Assembly (NCBI GenBank): GCA_001949185.1
Contig: BDGG01000006.1
Coordinates: 1,609,657-1,673,656, forward strand
DNA length: 64,000 nt
Direction: 5' to 3'
Source: Ramazzottius varieornatus
Taxonomy: Eukaryota > Tardigrada > Eutardigrada > Parachela > Ramazzottiidae
Shown here: in pieces, positions 25,101 through 38,551 of the stretch
Numbering within the stretch: position 1 is the first letter of the stretch
How the letters are laid out: the number at the start of each line of letters is the position of its first letter
Program-made: the position numbers and the translations under genes
Notes under the pieces: model-generated
Seen by the model: only the letters and a program-made list of their open reading frames with translations
Databases searched by the model: none
What the model was told of the DNA's origin: nothing

Positions 25101-26170
25101 CCTTCTTTCTTTGCCGTTTTCGCATAGTACAGTTCTTTTTATCTCTCTCCTTTTGGTCTAGACTTTTACCTATCTTCGTTCTTTCAAAATATCCAAGAAA
25201 ACGTATCCCGATATAGAGGATTATTTACTCTGCCTGGTTTATTCGTTACCTTGTGGATCTACGCCGCTGTGATTCCTGTGAGAGCCTTGGTAAGTGCGGT
25301 AGCGGGTGCTTTTGTCCAATCAACAATCAAGGACAGGGACGGCTAGACGGCGACCCGGTTTAGCATGCTTCACCTTGCTTGAAACGGTCGAAATGTCCTA
25401 GATCTGACGTCGGGCGGCTATTGATGTGGACGTCCATGAGATCGAGGTTGGCGCCAACAGAAGCTCCATGCCACAACAACACGGTACACACTGCGGTGAC
25501 TCGACTGGTCAAAGCGGCCAGTCGTGTTTGGCAGGTTGACAAGGCTAGACTAACCGCTTTTGACGTACGGTCAACCATCAAGAGATAGATTACCTGGTTG
25601 TGGCTGACCGTATGGTGGCGTTTGACCGGCTACTGTTCGACCATCGATATAGCGTAGGAAAACGGCTGGATCACCTGTATCCGGGTCGTGCCGCTAATGA
25701 CAGGTCCATGCAGGGCCGTGCTGAATATTATTTTAGGCCCGGTGTCGTAGAGAAACGTCCAGATTGTCTGACTGGTGAAGGCCGTGCCGTGAATGTCCAG
25801 TCTCGATCAAGTCCGTGCCTTCGTGTAACTTTATGTTGAGGTGGCAAGACGAGTTCTTTGTGTGATCGTGCTTACAATCCATCAAAGCCCGTTTCACGTT
25901 CCTCGTTTGGCTGGTTTTAGAGACTTGTCAAAGAGTCTTATTACAAGCAAGCCTGAATAGTACGTGAGGAAAATCTCTGTAATGTACGTGGAAGAGCAAG
26001 GCTAGACGATACGTCTGTCTGGGCTTTTAAAACACAGACAATGGAAGTTCGAAGTGTGACCCTGGAGCCTACCAAATTACTCGATTTCTAATTACGTCCC
26101 TTTTCTTTGCAGATTTCTCTATTCTGTTACGTCGTTGGAATAGTTTCTTCTGGTCAGATGTTGTGTCACG
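22166..26170. other. Four-kilobase intergenic region upstream of Ski
   Basis: No coding region is supported. The 23.4-24.3 kb and 24.6-25.1 kb parts contain chance ORFs, and there is a short purine run (GAGAGAGAACGAGGCAGAG) near 24930. Ski promoter and 5' exons may lie here but cannot be placed. Confidence 0.45.
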
Positions 26171-29100
26171 ATGAACACTAGCGACAATCAAAGCCAGAAC
26201 AGTCCAACGGCGACGATCCAGAATCCTCATTTGAAGAAAGTCCTGAAGGCGTACCAAGCGCAAGCCATGTAAGTGCCCCTGCGGCTTGCCAAATCTGCAA
26301 TTCGATATGCGTACGATTTTCTTCAAAATTCAGGAACAACCTCAATGGCCCATCTTCGGCCCATTCCTGGACGGATACTGTCTCCTCGACTTCTTCGTCG
26401 GCCAAAAGATCCTCCTCGGTGCTGTCGGTTATTACATCGACCATCAAGACCGCCAAAAAGAGCAGCCATGACGGCCAAGATCGACCGGAAACGGCTTTCC
26501 AACTTCCCTTCCCCATTCAACCGGCACCCGTCCTGTACGCGGCAGACCAAGCCTCGGCGGAACGCAAGGAAGTGATCCTGGAAGGCCAGACCATCTCGTG
26601 CTTTGAGGTAGGAGGTGAAAAGAGGCTGGTACTGCCGCAACTGCTGAACACTGTTTGGACTGATCGCCCGTTGGAAGAGATTAACCAGGTTTGCGACGAT
26701 CTGCACGTCTTCATTGCCCAGTGCACTCAACAGCAACTGGAATGCCTGAAGAATAACAAGATCCTACCTGCTGGTGAGTGCCGTTAAGCTGTTTCGCAAT
26801 TTGTTGCAGTCTTTGCAATGGAAGAGAAAGAAATCGAATGTGATCGAATGTATCAATCAAACTAGGACAGCCAATCAAGCCGTATGTCGTAAGCTTGGTC
26901 TGGCACACCATGAAGTTCATGAACGATTGTCCATTTCCGGTTCTAACACAGATTGGCCCACCATGTGTGCCTCGTTTGGGTTATCTCGTCTGGATTTCTA
27001 ATCGTCGTTTTGTTTTTATCTTTCAGGTGCTCCAAGCTGTGGGCTGATAACGCAGACGGATGCCGAACGTTTATGTGGCCGGATCCTGCAGCACGAGGAG
27101 GCATCGTTCCCCATCGCCCACCGTGACAAGCTGCTGCAAATTCCTGTCATCCATCGGGAGTTTGGCAAGGTTGTGGGTACATGCTTCCCGGAGCTGTATT
27201 CGCGCGAGGAATCGCCGTGCATTGAGTGCCGCGAATGCCGAGCTCTCTTGTCACCTCGGCACTTTGTCCTGCACAGCCACCGATCGATGGAGGAGCGACG
27301 TCTTTGCCACTGGGGCTTCGACTCCAACAACTGGCGCCATTACATACTGATCCAGGACGATCTGAGCCAAGAGGCCCAGCGCCAACTCCTCCCACTCCTG
27401 GAAGACTTTAGGAAGAAACACCGCAACGGTGGCAACGACAAGCAAACCTCACAAAGCCGAAGACTCTGCAAAGGCAGCCTGGTAAGCTCAAAATATACTA
27501 TAAATGTTCTGGGCACAGACCTGAGTCGGTGTGTCTCGTAGCTGAGGGTGTAAGGCTCCGGCCCGGAGAAGTGAGGCAGTTGATTGGTATTGCATGCTTG
27601 ATTGGTCCTGTTTGTGTTTTTCTGGATAGCTGTTGACTCGACGTCTTTAACTGCCGCTTTTTAGTTGTCCGACTTCTTCGGGGGCTTCAAGGCTGTTTTT
27701 AGGTGCGTGGGTCATACTTGAGGATGGAATTGAAGGTTAAGAGAAAAAAGAATGTTGACGGAGGCATTGATGAGACAGAAGGAAAGTAAGTCATCGGTGT
27801 CATAGTGTGGGTGGAAGGTTTTCTTTCGGTGGATTGGAACGGCGACGAGGAAAACAGTCGGGCTTGTTTGTGTCGAGCTGGGAGAGTCTTCGTGGCAAGC
27901 AAGCTGTCTGTATTTCTAGAAGCTGTACTGATGGAAAAGTGAGACATGTCGAGCGAGCGAGCCACCGAAGCTTGCGATGGAGACAAAGGCGACCGGTTTG
28001 CGAGGACTGGTTTTTTTCTTTCTCTTTGATATTTCTCTGTCTGCTTTGCCACCCTTTAATTAGGTCCGGTGTGCTTGTCATCGTCGACGAGACATGACTG
28101 AAAACTATTAACTGACCGGTCAAAGCAAGGAAGAAGTGTGAAGAGAGATTTGTATCGCTTGTGTTGTTGAAGAGAGCAAATGGCGACGGCGAAAGATGAG
28201 CAGTTTGCAGGTTCGTGAGATGCACACTGCTCTGATGAAATCACAGAAATAACTCCAGCGCGTATCTGTGCATGAGGAAGAGCGAGAAGGAACACAGGGA
28301 ACGGTCGGGTTAGCCAGTGGTCTGCTTGGTTCGTCTGGTTCAAATTCGATCGTTGGGTTCGTTGATTTGAAGTTTGAATTTGAAAATCGCTTCAACCGTT
28401 GAATTTCTTCCTGACTTCCGCGTTGTTTCAACTAAATGCAGAAGTTTTTGCACGGTGTTTTGGTGTCATCTTGATGCGGCTTACTTTCATAATTGGAGCA
28501 ATTGTCAGGGGGGAAAAAATGGTGAACGATGGTTTAATGGCCAATAAACACCGTGGCCAAGCGTGAGGTCGATAACGTAACCAGCCGATCGAAAGGGTTG
28601 ACTCGATGCTTGCCGATGCTCTTTGAACGATAACAATTTTTTGTTTGATTCAAGTACGTCTCGACGTCGTTGTCGATACGCGCCTTGGCTGATTACAAAT
28701 GCAAGAAAATGGCACGATAAACGCCAGTTTACTGCGGAGCGACAGGACCTCAAAGCTGCAGGTTCTGTCAAAAGACTCGTGCTGTTCAATAAACTTTTGA
28801 GACAGAAGAAAATCTCAATTTGTAAAGGTGTGCGCGAACGACACTTGTCTCTTTATTGCGCCATAACAACAGCCTAGTTTGCCGGTGGACAAGACTCGGT
28901 GTAAACGAAGCTGACTTTTGCCAAGAAGATATAATTGCGCAAAGCTGGCAGCAAACTTGATTGTTTTTGCGCGTATCTGAGAGGTTGCCGACCAAGTTTA
29001 GGTTTTGCAGACTTTTTCTTGCCGTCTGGCGACTGCACTGAGAATAGCAAAGTCTTAATGTCGCACACAGTATGGTGTAGACCTGAGGAAACAATGAAGT

Positions 29101-32100
29101 CTTGCCGACATGAACATAAATTAACTTTAGCTGCCTCGGGGGTTTGCAAGGTAAATTATAATTATGGCCGACGCGTCGTTCGCAATTTCCATGTTTCGTT
29201 ACATTTGCCATTGTAAGGGTGCTGAGCGCAAGAGACGTTTTGTGCGCTGCTATACACGTTTGTCATGGGAGATTAATGATCAAATAATGAATAACGATGC
29301 AATATTAAGCGTAGAAAGCAGCGAATCTAGCCTTGGCGCCATGAAGGAATAAATTAGTAATTTGGAGATTGTCATCTGCTGCCTGATTGATTGAGCAAGC
29401 CGAAATCGCGTTGGATTTGCGATTTGGTAGGCGCAAGGTCGATTGAGGGAAAGATCAGAGTAGGCCAGTGTGTAGAAGGCGTGGGCGCTGGACAGTTGGG
29501 TGAAGGCCGAGGAAGTGAAGAGGCGAGCACGTGGGGAATCAGCAGGCAGTGCAGTGAACTCTCCGCAGTGACGTAGACCGTGTCTGCTGCGTCAGTAGGC
29601 GCTGGGGCTGCGCGCCATGTGATGCGTAGGCGGAAAGGCATTTGCGAAGAACAAGCCTGATTGATGCGTTGGTGACATTCTTTGCAAGCGGGACTTTGAT
29701 TGGCTAACTTGATTTGCGGGCCAGCCCGATGGTCCATCTTTGCATGTTGTCAAGAGTCAATGGCAAGGGACGACGCACTGATTAAATTTTAATGGCCAGC
29801 CTGGCCTGATAGTGCACAAATGCCTGGCAGGGACAAGCGGCTTGAAAGGCGCGTGGGTAATCAAATTGCCATAGTGGCTGGTGTATCTACAGAGAACCAG
29901 TTGAGCTGACAGGCGAGGAAAAGTCGGCGTAGTCTAGGAAAGAGCTGGAGCTTGTGACTGACTGATGCTAGACGACAGGCGCTACAGGGTGGATTGACAT
30001 GAAAGCTTACGCCGGGCCTTGTTGGCGTGGAGGTCGAAGGAAGAGTAACTAGAAATTGGGTGCAATGTCTGTGTTTGCTTTGAGATGCGGCAAGACGAAG
30101 CACTGCGGCCAGCGCTGCCGAGTTTGAGGTGTCATACTTGAGACGACCAGGCTTATTTTCTTTGCTACGGCCTGTTGACGTGCTACTATGGTAAAGGACA
30201 AGTTTGGTGGTGGTGGTAGTAGGCCATTTCGCGACATTGCGGACAGCGATAGACTAGCGCTAGAACAACTAGCCGTTAGGAAAGTCTTTGAAGTTTCTGC
30301 TGACGTTGGCGATAGACGGAGACTCAATCAGGTCTTGTTGATGCAGCAGTAGCATGAAAACGACTAGGATAATGGATGGATGAAATGTCCGGCCTTGTCA
30401 GCAGACGTGCGATGGTGCGGGTTCCGGTTTTACCACCGCCAGAACACGAAACTGCACTTTTCGCTGCTGCGATGGCTTTGGAAAGGAGCCTCTTGAAGGT
30501 GAACTGAAGTATCGATAGAAAGACCGTTCGGTGAGTGGGAAGAATGGGGAGGGCAGAGAAAGTAAAAAGTGCAGTCAAGCAAGCGATCAAGTTAACTGTA
30601 GGACTATTCATGGGGGGGGGGGGNNNNNNNNNNNNNNNNNNNNNNNNNNNNNNNNNNNNNNNNNNNNNNNNNNGGGGGGGGGGGGGGGGTATTGACGCTA
30701 AAGTGGAAAGACAAGATGGGGGATACCTCTGGTGTCGTCTTGTGTTTCTGTAGGAATCTAAATTAGATTGCCAGTCAGGCTGGGTGTTGGCAGAAGGAGA
30801 AGGCTTTTTTATAGAAGTGATTGGTGGCGGAGGCATGGAACGAGCGAGGAGAGAAATCCAGTAAGGATAACAGTGAAACATGTCAGGCGCTCGCTACCCA
30901 ACGACTTGACCACGCACTAGGATTGTGCTACGAGGACGTTCCTCGAAATATCCCAAAGTAGTGACGTGAAGGCTGTGCAGATTGGCCCGCAGCAATGAAT
31001 GGAATGAGGCGGAATCAGGTTACTTAATGAGTTTATCAATTGTAAATGTCTCGTTTGCCCACATGAATGTTTCCTGTCTGGTGATGCGAACGCTGGAGAG
31101 TCGTCGGAACCGACGCGGGAAATTAGAGCTGGCGTAATGAGCGACTGGAGACTACTGTGTGCCAATTGAGATGCGCAGATTGAAGCACCGGGGAAGTGAA
31201 GTAGGACCCAACAGTGTATCCTTGACCATTGAACAGTGCGGTAAATTAGGACATGCAGTAGGCGCTCGTCTGGGCATTCCGCTCATACTGGCGAGGGTGT
31301 TAGGGTAGGCTGTGAGACCTGCGTCGATTGATGTGGGTTTTTGACTGTGGTCGATGTGCAAGGTTTTCCCGATGGCCGGGACTTTGTTCGAGCTATTGAA
31401 CCTTTGACTGCAGCTCTTGTTGTTTGTTCAGTGGTGGAAAAAATTGAGTTGGTGAAGGGATTATGGTGGCTTGATGGGTTGAAAGGGGAGTGCGAGGCGG
31501 AGACGATATTGATTTTCGACAAGTCAGACGCTTGTTTGTGAAGCGCGCTTTCTCTTCCTGGTGAGCTCAAATTTCAACAGAGAAGATTGATGGGATTTTC
31601 TCGTTTGGAGTATTTGCGCCGTCAATCGGTAGACTAGGAGGAAAAAGAGCGCGAGCGAGGAGAGGATGACAGGGGAGGAAATAGCCCGGTGAGCACAAAT
31701 ATCGATCTCTGTGAGTTTTTCTTTGTGTCTTGTTGACGAAAGGAATGTGTGCTGAATTCTTCTTCTATAGCTCGATCAGGGAATGCGTGGTTGTTGAGAC
31801 TGGCTGGAAAGGAGCTGTAGAAAGGAGATGGCAGTAATTGGGCGAGAATGATGGGCCGTGGCAGACTTGAAGGGAACTGCGGCCTGTCAAGCGCCTTGGG
31901 TGCGTCAATGGCACATTGCTTCACTCGTCGCCCACCCAGTGCAGCAACGTACCCTTGGGTCCGTGCCAAGACATGGCCAAGAGATAGTGTCTGGGGTTGA
32001 GAGAAGGTTGTTGTTACGTCGTCGCAACGAGTAGCTGCAACTTGACGTGCGCGCCATCGAACGACACTAGGCTAGATTGTCTTTCACGTTTTGAGGTTGA

Positions 32101-35100
32101 ACGATACAATGTTATCTTTGTAGTGCGTCGGAGATGAGCCATTTTGATGGCGGAAGACACGCAAACGAGGAAGGACATCGGGAAAAGGTTTTTCTTTGAT
32201 GGGTGGTTTTTTGTCGGCAGAAGGTTTTTGAGAAGTGGAAATGGTAGATGTGTGAAGAGTGTCTGAATGAGGTTTGACAGAGCTGGAGGTTGCGTTTTTA
32301 TGGCGAGACAGGTATTTATGGCCGTAGCGTAATTGGAGACAACGCGCGTCGCATTGTGAAAAGACTTCTGGAAATCGCGAACGTACACAGCGCGTAAGAA
32401 TTCATTAGGCATTCTCAAGGATGGCGAGACGCGAAGCTCGTTATATATGGCTGGGCTTTTAGTCTTTTACGGCACAATCGCTTGCGTTTTATGGTCGGCT
32501 GCACTAAAGGCAAACGCGTCATTCGCTTTCTGACGATGGTCGAGAGATTTCACGCTTGGAAGGCCGTCGTCGCGATGGCAGACTTGCGTGTTGTGCACCG
32601 CTGACAGAGACACATGGCGCAAAGTGCAAAGGAAAAGAGTTGAGCTCTAGCCATGTAGAACAGTTACCAAGATGGCTTGGTGTTGTGGTCAGTGGGAAAA
32701 TGCCAGGGAAAAGGGCGTGGAGGCTGACAAAAGTACAGTGCAGTAATGATCATATGCTCTAATAATTTGTCTGATAATGTCGTTAAATGCTGCAGACCGC
32801 GAAGACGCAGAAAGTACACTGCTCATTATCGAGGGTAAAGATAGGGCCAAGAAGAAGCTTTGCAAAACAGGCACCAGACCCTGCGCAAATTGAAACATCT
32901 TGCAGTCTGGGACTGTGTACTGGGGCTGTAATGGCCAACAGAAGCCAGCAGGTATGAGAAGAAATTATCAAGTGTGATTATGGCTTGACTGGCCAGCCGT
33001 GTTCTAGAGCTGCTTTACCTCACTCTGAAGACGGTTGTTAAAGTTTACGACCAGCGGTCAAACATACGTGGGCTGATTTGGGCGCAGCACGTAGGTTCAC
33101 CTCCCACAACCTTGAACACGAGTAGGGCGACTTGGTCCTACTGCCCCAGTGGGACAGTTGGTGTGCGAATAGGGTGTTTGACTGAAGCTCATCATGTGTA
33201 AAACAAGTATAAGCGTTGACTCTACAATGGGACTGTTGCCAGTAAGTTCAGCGCATACTAAGCCCAGGTTTTGCATCTAGTTGTGGGATTGTTGGAAGGG
33301 TTCGAGGTTTGAGGTTGGATGGGAAGGATTTGGTTGTAGTCCTGTGGGAAGGTGCGGAAGAGATGGACAGTGGTCTGCTCGGATGTTTGGAAGGCGACAC
33401 GCGGAAGGAAATGAGATAATTACTCTTGTGTTTTTTGTGTAAGTTTGAGTGACAAGCGCTTTCATAACATTTCGCTGAAATGGCCGTCTGACGAGCTGGT
33501 AAAGCGGACTAGGCGACAAGGACAGATGGCGGTACGCTGAATTTGTTGTACGATAGTGTTTGGCAAAAGTCGGACAGCGCGGAATGCAAGCCAGATGCTC
33601 GGATTTTTGCCGAGGTTGAAGCGGACTTTGCTGTAGCTTGATGGAAAACGAGCGTGTGTTGAAGAAGTTGTAGTGCCAAGACGCTGTCAGGCGTTGCTGT
33701 CGCTGGTACTGCACCAGTGACACGACACCAGTGGTGCACAACTCTTTCCATTAGAAGGGGATAGACGATTGAGAATAAAAAAGCGATCACTTTTGAGCAA
33801 CGATCATCGTTGAGAAAACAGACATGATGGCTGCGTGACGGCTGGGAAGAAGGGCATAATAAATCACGATGCAGCCAAGCGGAACAGGCTCACAAATGGG
33901 AAATGGCTGGCACCATGTGTCGAGAAGCGTACCATGCCGCGACCTCCTGTTCTTGTCACAAGCTTCACGCACATTCGCTATATTCTTCTTCTAAATGGAC
34001 TAGGGTGAACAACTTGGCAAGTTACGACAAGGTTTTCAGTCTTTGGAAACCTAACAAGAAAACACATACGACCGATCGCACAGATTTCGCCAACTAAATC
34101 GACAAGAAAAGAATATGTACTCATATCAAGTTGACTGATTTTTTGACGAGATTTAGGATTTTGATTGGTCGATTGACGGTATGGATGGTTGTGCGAAATG
34201 GTCTGTGAGGTTTCATAGCTTGATTGGTGGATTGAAGGGAGGGTAGATTGTTTGGAAGTTTGGATGGGTTGATTGAGAGGAGGTGAAGGATTTGATTGCG
34301 GGAGGCTGAATTCTTGCCGGGGGAATTGGTTTTGCCGCGCTAGGATTTGGCATGTTGCGTATCGGTTTCTCTTTAAAGCCTCGCCATGTGGCGGAGGTCG
34401 AGGGATTACGGCGTATGTGAATTCTTGGATGTGAATGGAAGAAAGAGGGATTACGTGGAAGAAAAGTGTGGGCGAGTGTCTGAGGAGTGGGCATATGCGA
34501 GGAGACTTGGCTATGCATTGGAGCGAAGCATAGTAAACATGCTCAATCGATCAGAAAGCCATCAGTATGGTCATCGTAAAAGGCAAATTCATATTAGACC
34601 AGTTATAAATCCATAAATGCCACAAACCTAGAAGCTAACTTCCCGCCGGCCATTTTGTACTGTGAGCTCGTCAGTCAGCAGGCTAGACGGACGGAGAGGG
34701 AACGTCCGTCTGTAAAAGATCCATCTCGCATTGACGTCTGTAGCGGCTTTACGGTCCCGCAGCGCTGGCTGCGCTTCATCGCGTCGCCAGTCAGTGGAAA
34801 TCCGTAGCAAACAAGATGGCTTTACAGCAGAAGAGCTTAGCTCGCCGTAAGACGAGGGGGAAAAAATGTCCGTTTTCCTGATGGATTTGGTCGCGCTTGA
34901 AAGCACTGTGCGCGACTTGGTCGGGGAAACGAAAATGGAAGGGGTAAATGTGGTTATTCGAAGTGGCGCACTCTTTCAGCTAATAACTTCGGAACGTGCG
35001 CCACTTGAGGCAGTAATTGGGTTTGAACAAGGACATGAAGTTGGGTTGGTTTTCGGGGTCTGATTTCTTGATTGAGGTTCGGTTGAAAGGAACTAGACGG

Positions 35101-37689
35101 CTTCCTGGTCTGTTCGTCGGGGTTGCGAGTGGTGTTTGGGTTGGGAAGTGTAGAAGAAGAGGGGGTGGGTAATGGAAGTAACATGGAAATGCACCGTAGA
35201 CGTTGGTAGACAGAGACTGTTTACATAATGATGGAAGAAGTCATTTTGGGGGGGTAGTAGTTTGGCCTTTGTGATTGATGTCTAATGGAGCTGATTAGCT
35301 TTGATGAAACTGCAGCAAGAGGCTCTGAGGCTAGACGGAGGAGTGGAAGCAACGTCTGATACACGTCAGTGTAATTTATTCTGCTGGTGGAAGAAAAGTG
35401 CCTGCCGACATGTCTGGAGAAAGCGGGCAGCAAGGAAAGTTTAATGGCGATGGGCGAGGCTCTGTAAGGAAAGAAAGGGGCTCGTCCTGGGAATGGGGTG
35501 GATGTGACTGTGCTGGGGAGGAAAGGAGGAGGAAGACTGAGATGTGTCTTGTGTTGATGTGCGTGTGTTGTGTGTGTGCCTCATTTACTCTTGAGGCCAA
35601 AAGTCTGAACGATACTTGGGACGACGCTAATGGCCTTTGCGTTTTTATGTCTGCTGCTTGTGTTGTGTTGGTGGGGCTCCTTTCATGTCTGGATGAATGT
35701 CCCTTGAACTTTTGACGACGACGTCTTTGTGTCTTTGAGGGGGAAGATGAGGCAAGTCATTTGGGAGCGACGGAAGTTGCGTGCAGACTGGAGAGTTGAT
35801 CATGAGGGGACACACGCCAAGAGATGGGAACAAAGAGGGGCTTGACGTCAAAGCGACTCGACCTCAATCAGAGCGATCGCTGAGAGCTTTGGTAGACAAA
35901 GAGCCTGAAACAAACCGGCGGAAGTGAGGTCTTTGACGAGGGAAAACTTTAGGGATTTCGATGGGGTAGATTGTCCGCGCTCATTTGAATGAGTGGAATG
36001 AATAATTTGATCAACGGAAAAAAACCCATACAGACACGCGTTGAATGAGCTGCCGTAATCTGCTGAATCTCTCTCTCTTCAATGGAAGAAACTAAACTCA
36101 GATGATCCTGGAAAGCTTTAGGGAAACAGCTGCGCTAAATTAAGACCGGAATCTTTTGTGTCCGGTTGACGTTTGAAACGTTGAGATGATTACTAAGCGT
36201 ACTTGGGCAATCAGAAGTTCAAAGAGAGTGAATGCGAAAATGAATGTGTTGGGATTTTTTTCAGATTGAGGAAGAAGCAAATCGTCTTTCGGCTCTGGCT
36301 AATGGCAAGCGCATCAAGATTGAGGAAGCGGTGTACCCGGGCCATGCAGGCTTCCCGGCCATGTGGTTCATCCCTCGGGATAACGAGAAACTGGCCACAG
36401 GCTACGTGGCGTCACCTGCTGACATGGCTTCCACCTTCACTCGAGCCGTTGTGTAAGTACAGCTTTCTCAACACCTTCGTTCCTGTTTGGGTGGCGTGCA
36501 GATGAATCGTACGAAATCGCCACGGCGCACGTGTTTATTGTTATTGTCCGTAAGCGTGCGCTACTTGGAAAACCGATCTTGCAGAGTTCGTTCATTTTTT
36601 CAAGTGACGCACGTTTTGAGTGTTATAGGATGAGACCGTGCGCCGCTTGAGGAGCAGATTTGGTTCGCGCTATTTGCCCATGGTTAAGTTTATTTTGAAA
36701 TTTACTAAAATATTGGTATTTTCTTTGTAGATCGGTGAACAACTTGACGGTGGTCAGTAGCGCAAACCAGAGCGCAATTCCAGCTTACTTGAACAAGGGA
36801 CCGCCCATGATGATGAACCCGGACAAGATTGTGTTACAATCGCCCTTTGACAAGTAAGTAAAAGGATTAGAAAGCTTTCAGTAAAATGACAGATTTGGTA
36901 GAGAATGGTGAACTATATTTTGTACCTTTTTCTGTACAGGTTTGCCCACGGTGAGAAACTGCCACCGAACGTGGCACTGGTTCCCGCGCCACGCAGTGTG
37001 GTTTCCATGTCTAGTCAGAGTAGCTTGCCGGCTCGCAGTGATGGTCAACACATGAGCAACCCCTCTTCTTCTCGTATCGTGCTTTCCTCAAATTTTAACC
37101 ATGCAGCGGCGGATCGTCAACGAGGTGCAGACTTCCACGAAGCCGCGGATATGATCATCGAGACCGATGACGAGTCTTCTTCGGAATCGACACTGTCGAT
37201 TGATGAAGGTGCGGTCTTTCGTTCTTCCTTCCCCTGGTCCGTCAAAGCTGAAGTGAGTTTTGTGCTTTCAGGTCGAGAAAAACCTTTCTTGGAAGAACAG
37301 GAAGAAGAGCTGTACAGAGTCTTGTCACAAGTCGATTCCGGTGTGAAACGACAAGTGCTGGATGTATACAGTGTGACGAAACAGCACTACATTAAACAGC
37401 TGGAGGACAGCCGACTCGAAAATTACAGATTAAAAATGGTAAGAGTATGGAAAGCCTGTCTAAAACCATTTACGACATGGAGAAATGAATGGGGCCAGAT
37501 CGTTCTTTCAAGTAGCGCACGTTTTCGTTTCAGTTATGTGGAGGTGCGCCACTTAGGGAAACAATCTGGTTGAAAACATTTTGGCCATGTTCGACTTTTT
37601 GCATTTTCGAATCTTTTATATATTGATTTTTCTTTGTGTGGTTTCAGAAACTGGAACTTGGTGAGGCATCACGGACGGAGTCTTCGTAA
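26171..37689 (+). CDS. Ski: Ski/Sno family transcriptional co-repressor
   Basis: Represses TGF-beta/BMP signalling by binding Smads and recruiting co-repressors in the nucleus. Exons: 26171-26268, 26334-26773, 27027-27481, 36265-36452, 36731-36853, 36940-37438 and 37648-37689, all in phase, 614 residues. The DACH/Ski homology domain (about residues 100-195) has [28 protein letters not shown] and [16 protein letters not shown]. The SAND-like zinc domain (about 215-320) has [15 protein letters not shown] and HWGFDSNNW. Downstream of the 8.8-kb intron, [10 protein letters not shown] matches the APNVALAP block of vertebrate SKI, which ties the two halves together. An acidic Ser-rich stretch and a Glu-rich helix follow. 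The C-terminal coiled coil is much shorter than in vertebrates. A 63-nt in-frame segment (37209-37271) has GT-AG ends and may be an optional intron, which would give 593 residues. Confidence 0.95.
30612..30689. other. Assembly gap flanked by poly(G)
   Basis: Twelve G at 30612-30623, then 50 N at 30624-30673, then 16 G at 30674-30689. The round gap size implies a placeholder. The flanks suggest a long G homopolymer or G-rich tract that blocked sequencing. Confidence 0.95.
34965..35012. repeat. Hairpin element, copy 10
   Basis: AAGTGGCGCACTCTTTCAGC and GGAACGTGCGCCACTTGAGG arms around TAATAACTTC, in the large Ski intron. Confidence 0.82.
36514..36577. repeat. Hairpin element, copy 11
   Basis: ACGGCGCACGTG and AAGCGTGCGCTACTTGGAAAACCGATC arms around TTATTGTTATTGTCCG, in a Ski intron, 20 bp before copy 12. 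Confidence 0.8.
36598..36668. repeat. Hairpin element, copy 12
   Basis: TTCAAGTGACGCACGTTTTG and GACCGTGCGCCGCTTGAGGAGCAGAT arms with loop AGTGTTATAGGATGA, in the same Ski intron as copy 11. Confidence 0.82.
37495..37573. repeat. Hairpin element, copy 13
   Basis: GCCAGATCGTTCTTTCAAGTAGCGCACG and GGTGCGCCACTTAGGGAAACAATCTGG arms, inside the last Ski intron. Confidence 0.85.
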
Positions 37690-38551
37690 TTTTTAGCTAT
37701 TGTATCCTGGACGTGGCTTCACTCGACTGGCTGGAAGTTTTTCTTCTTCTTCTCCTGCGCTGTGTCCCCTCTTTTCAACCGGTTTTCACTCTCTCCTCCT
37801 GTACAGTTGGTTTTTTTTCTTCTTAATTGAGTCATTTTTTGGCATTTACGTTTCGTTTCGTTTTTCGAACTGACGATCCACAGACAGACACAATCTTACG
37901 ATTTTCATATTGTATACCTGGCCGCCGGAGGGTTTACCACTACGATGACGATTAGTAGCGCAGACACGGTGTTCTTTTTGGCATTATCAGTATTATTTCC
38001 TCATGTAGTTGTAGTCTTTAGTAGCTCATTTCACTGTAGCTGGTTGTTGTTTTTATTTTTCATTTTGCACACACCCACATATGCATTACATGGAGAGAAC
38101 TGTTTGATGTTACTAATGTGGTACCGAGTTTATTTGTAAAGACAATGGCTCATATTTCACCAGTCGGCTTCGCTGTACGTCAGTTGAGAGCGCCACCTGG
38201 CGTTGCGGGAAGAGTGAAGATTTCTGGTTTCCAGACACGGATCCAACAACCCACAACGCTCTAACGTCACGAAGGCCAGAAACTTTAACCCGATAGGAGG
38301 AATGGACGTCTGGATTCGCGGGGCTCCCCCTGGTGACCGTGTTGTTTAAGGGGAACTACCCTTGACATTCCAACCTGACGAGCTGACCTTTCTTCCGTGA
38401 CCTTTACTGGAATGTTACTCACGTGACTCACCGCCTAACGTCATCACCTCGACCGGAAGTGATGACGTCATCGGCTCGCTCCGATAACGCAATTATCATT
38501 TTCTTTGATTTATTGTGTGGGTCTTTAAGACCTCTTTTTTTTCTTCGGATT
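37690..38551. other. Ski 3' flank
   Basis: Pyrimidine-rich sequence (TTTTTCTTCTTCTTCTCC and similar near 37740-37830) suggests the Ski 3' UTR. No further gene is supported. Confidence 0.45.

Larger units (their letters stand above)
27700..36200. other. Strand-asymmetric (G-rich on +) giant intron of Ski
   Basis: Nearly the whole intron has far more G than C on the transcribed-sense strand; for example 34140-34330 is dominated by GATTGG, GGATGG and GAGG words with few C residues. This makes Pro/Ser/Thr-rich open frames on the minus strand (as at 27699-28343, 30324-30881, 33277-33741), which are composition artefacts. One hairpin repeat lies at its 3' part. No exon was recognised within it. 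Confidence 0.75.

Noticed and set aside
27699-34906. Many 60-185-codon minus-strand frames rich in Pro, Ser and Thr
   Set aside because: They follow from the G-rich plus strand of the Ski intron (few minus-strand stops) and lack motifs, splice logic or starts in context. One even spans the N gap.
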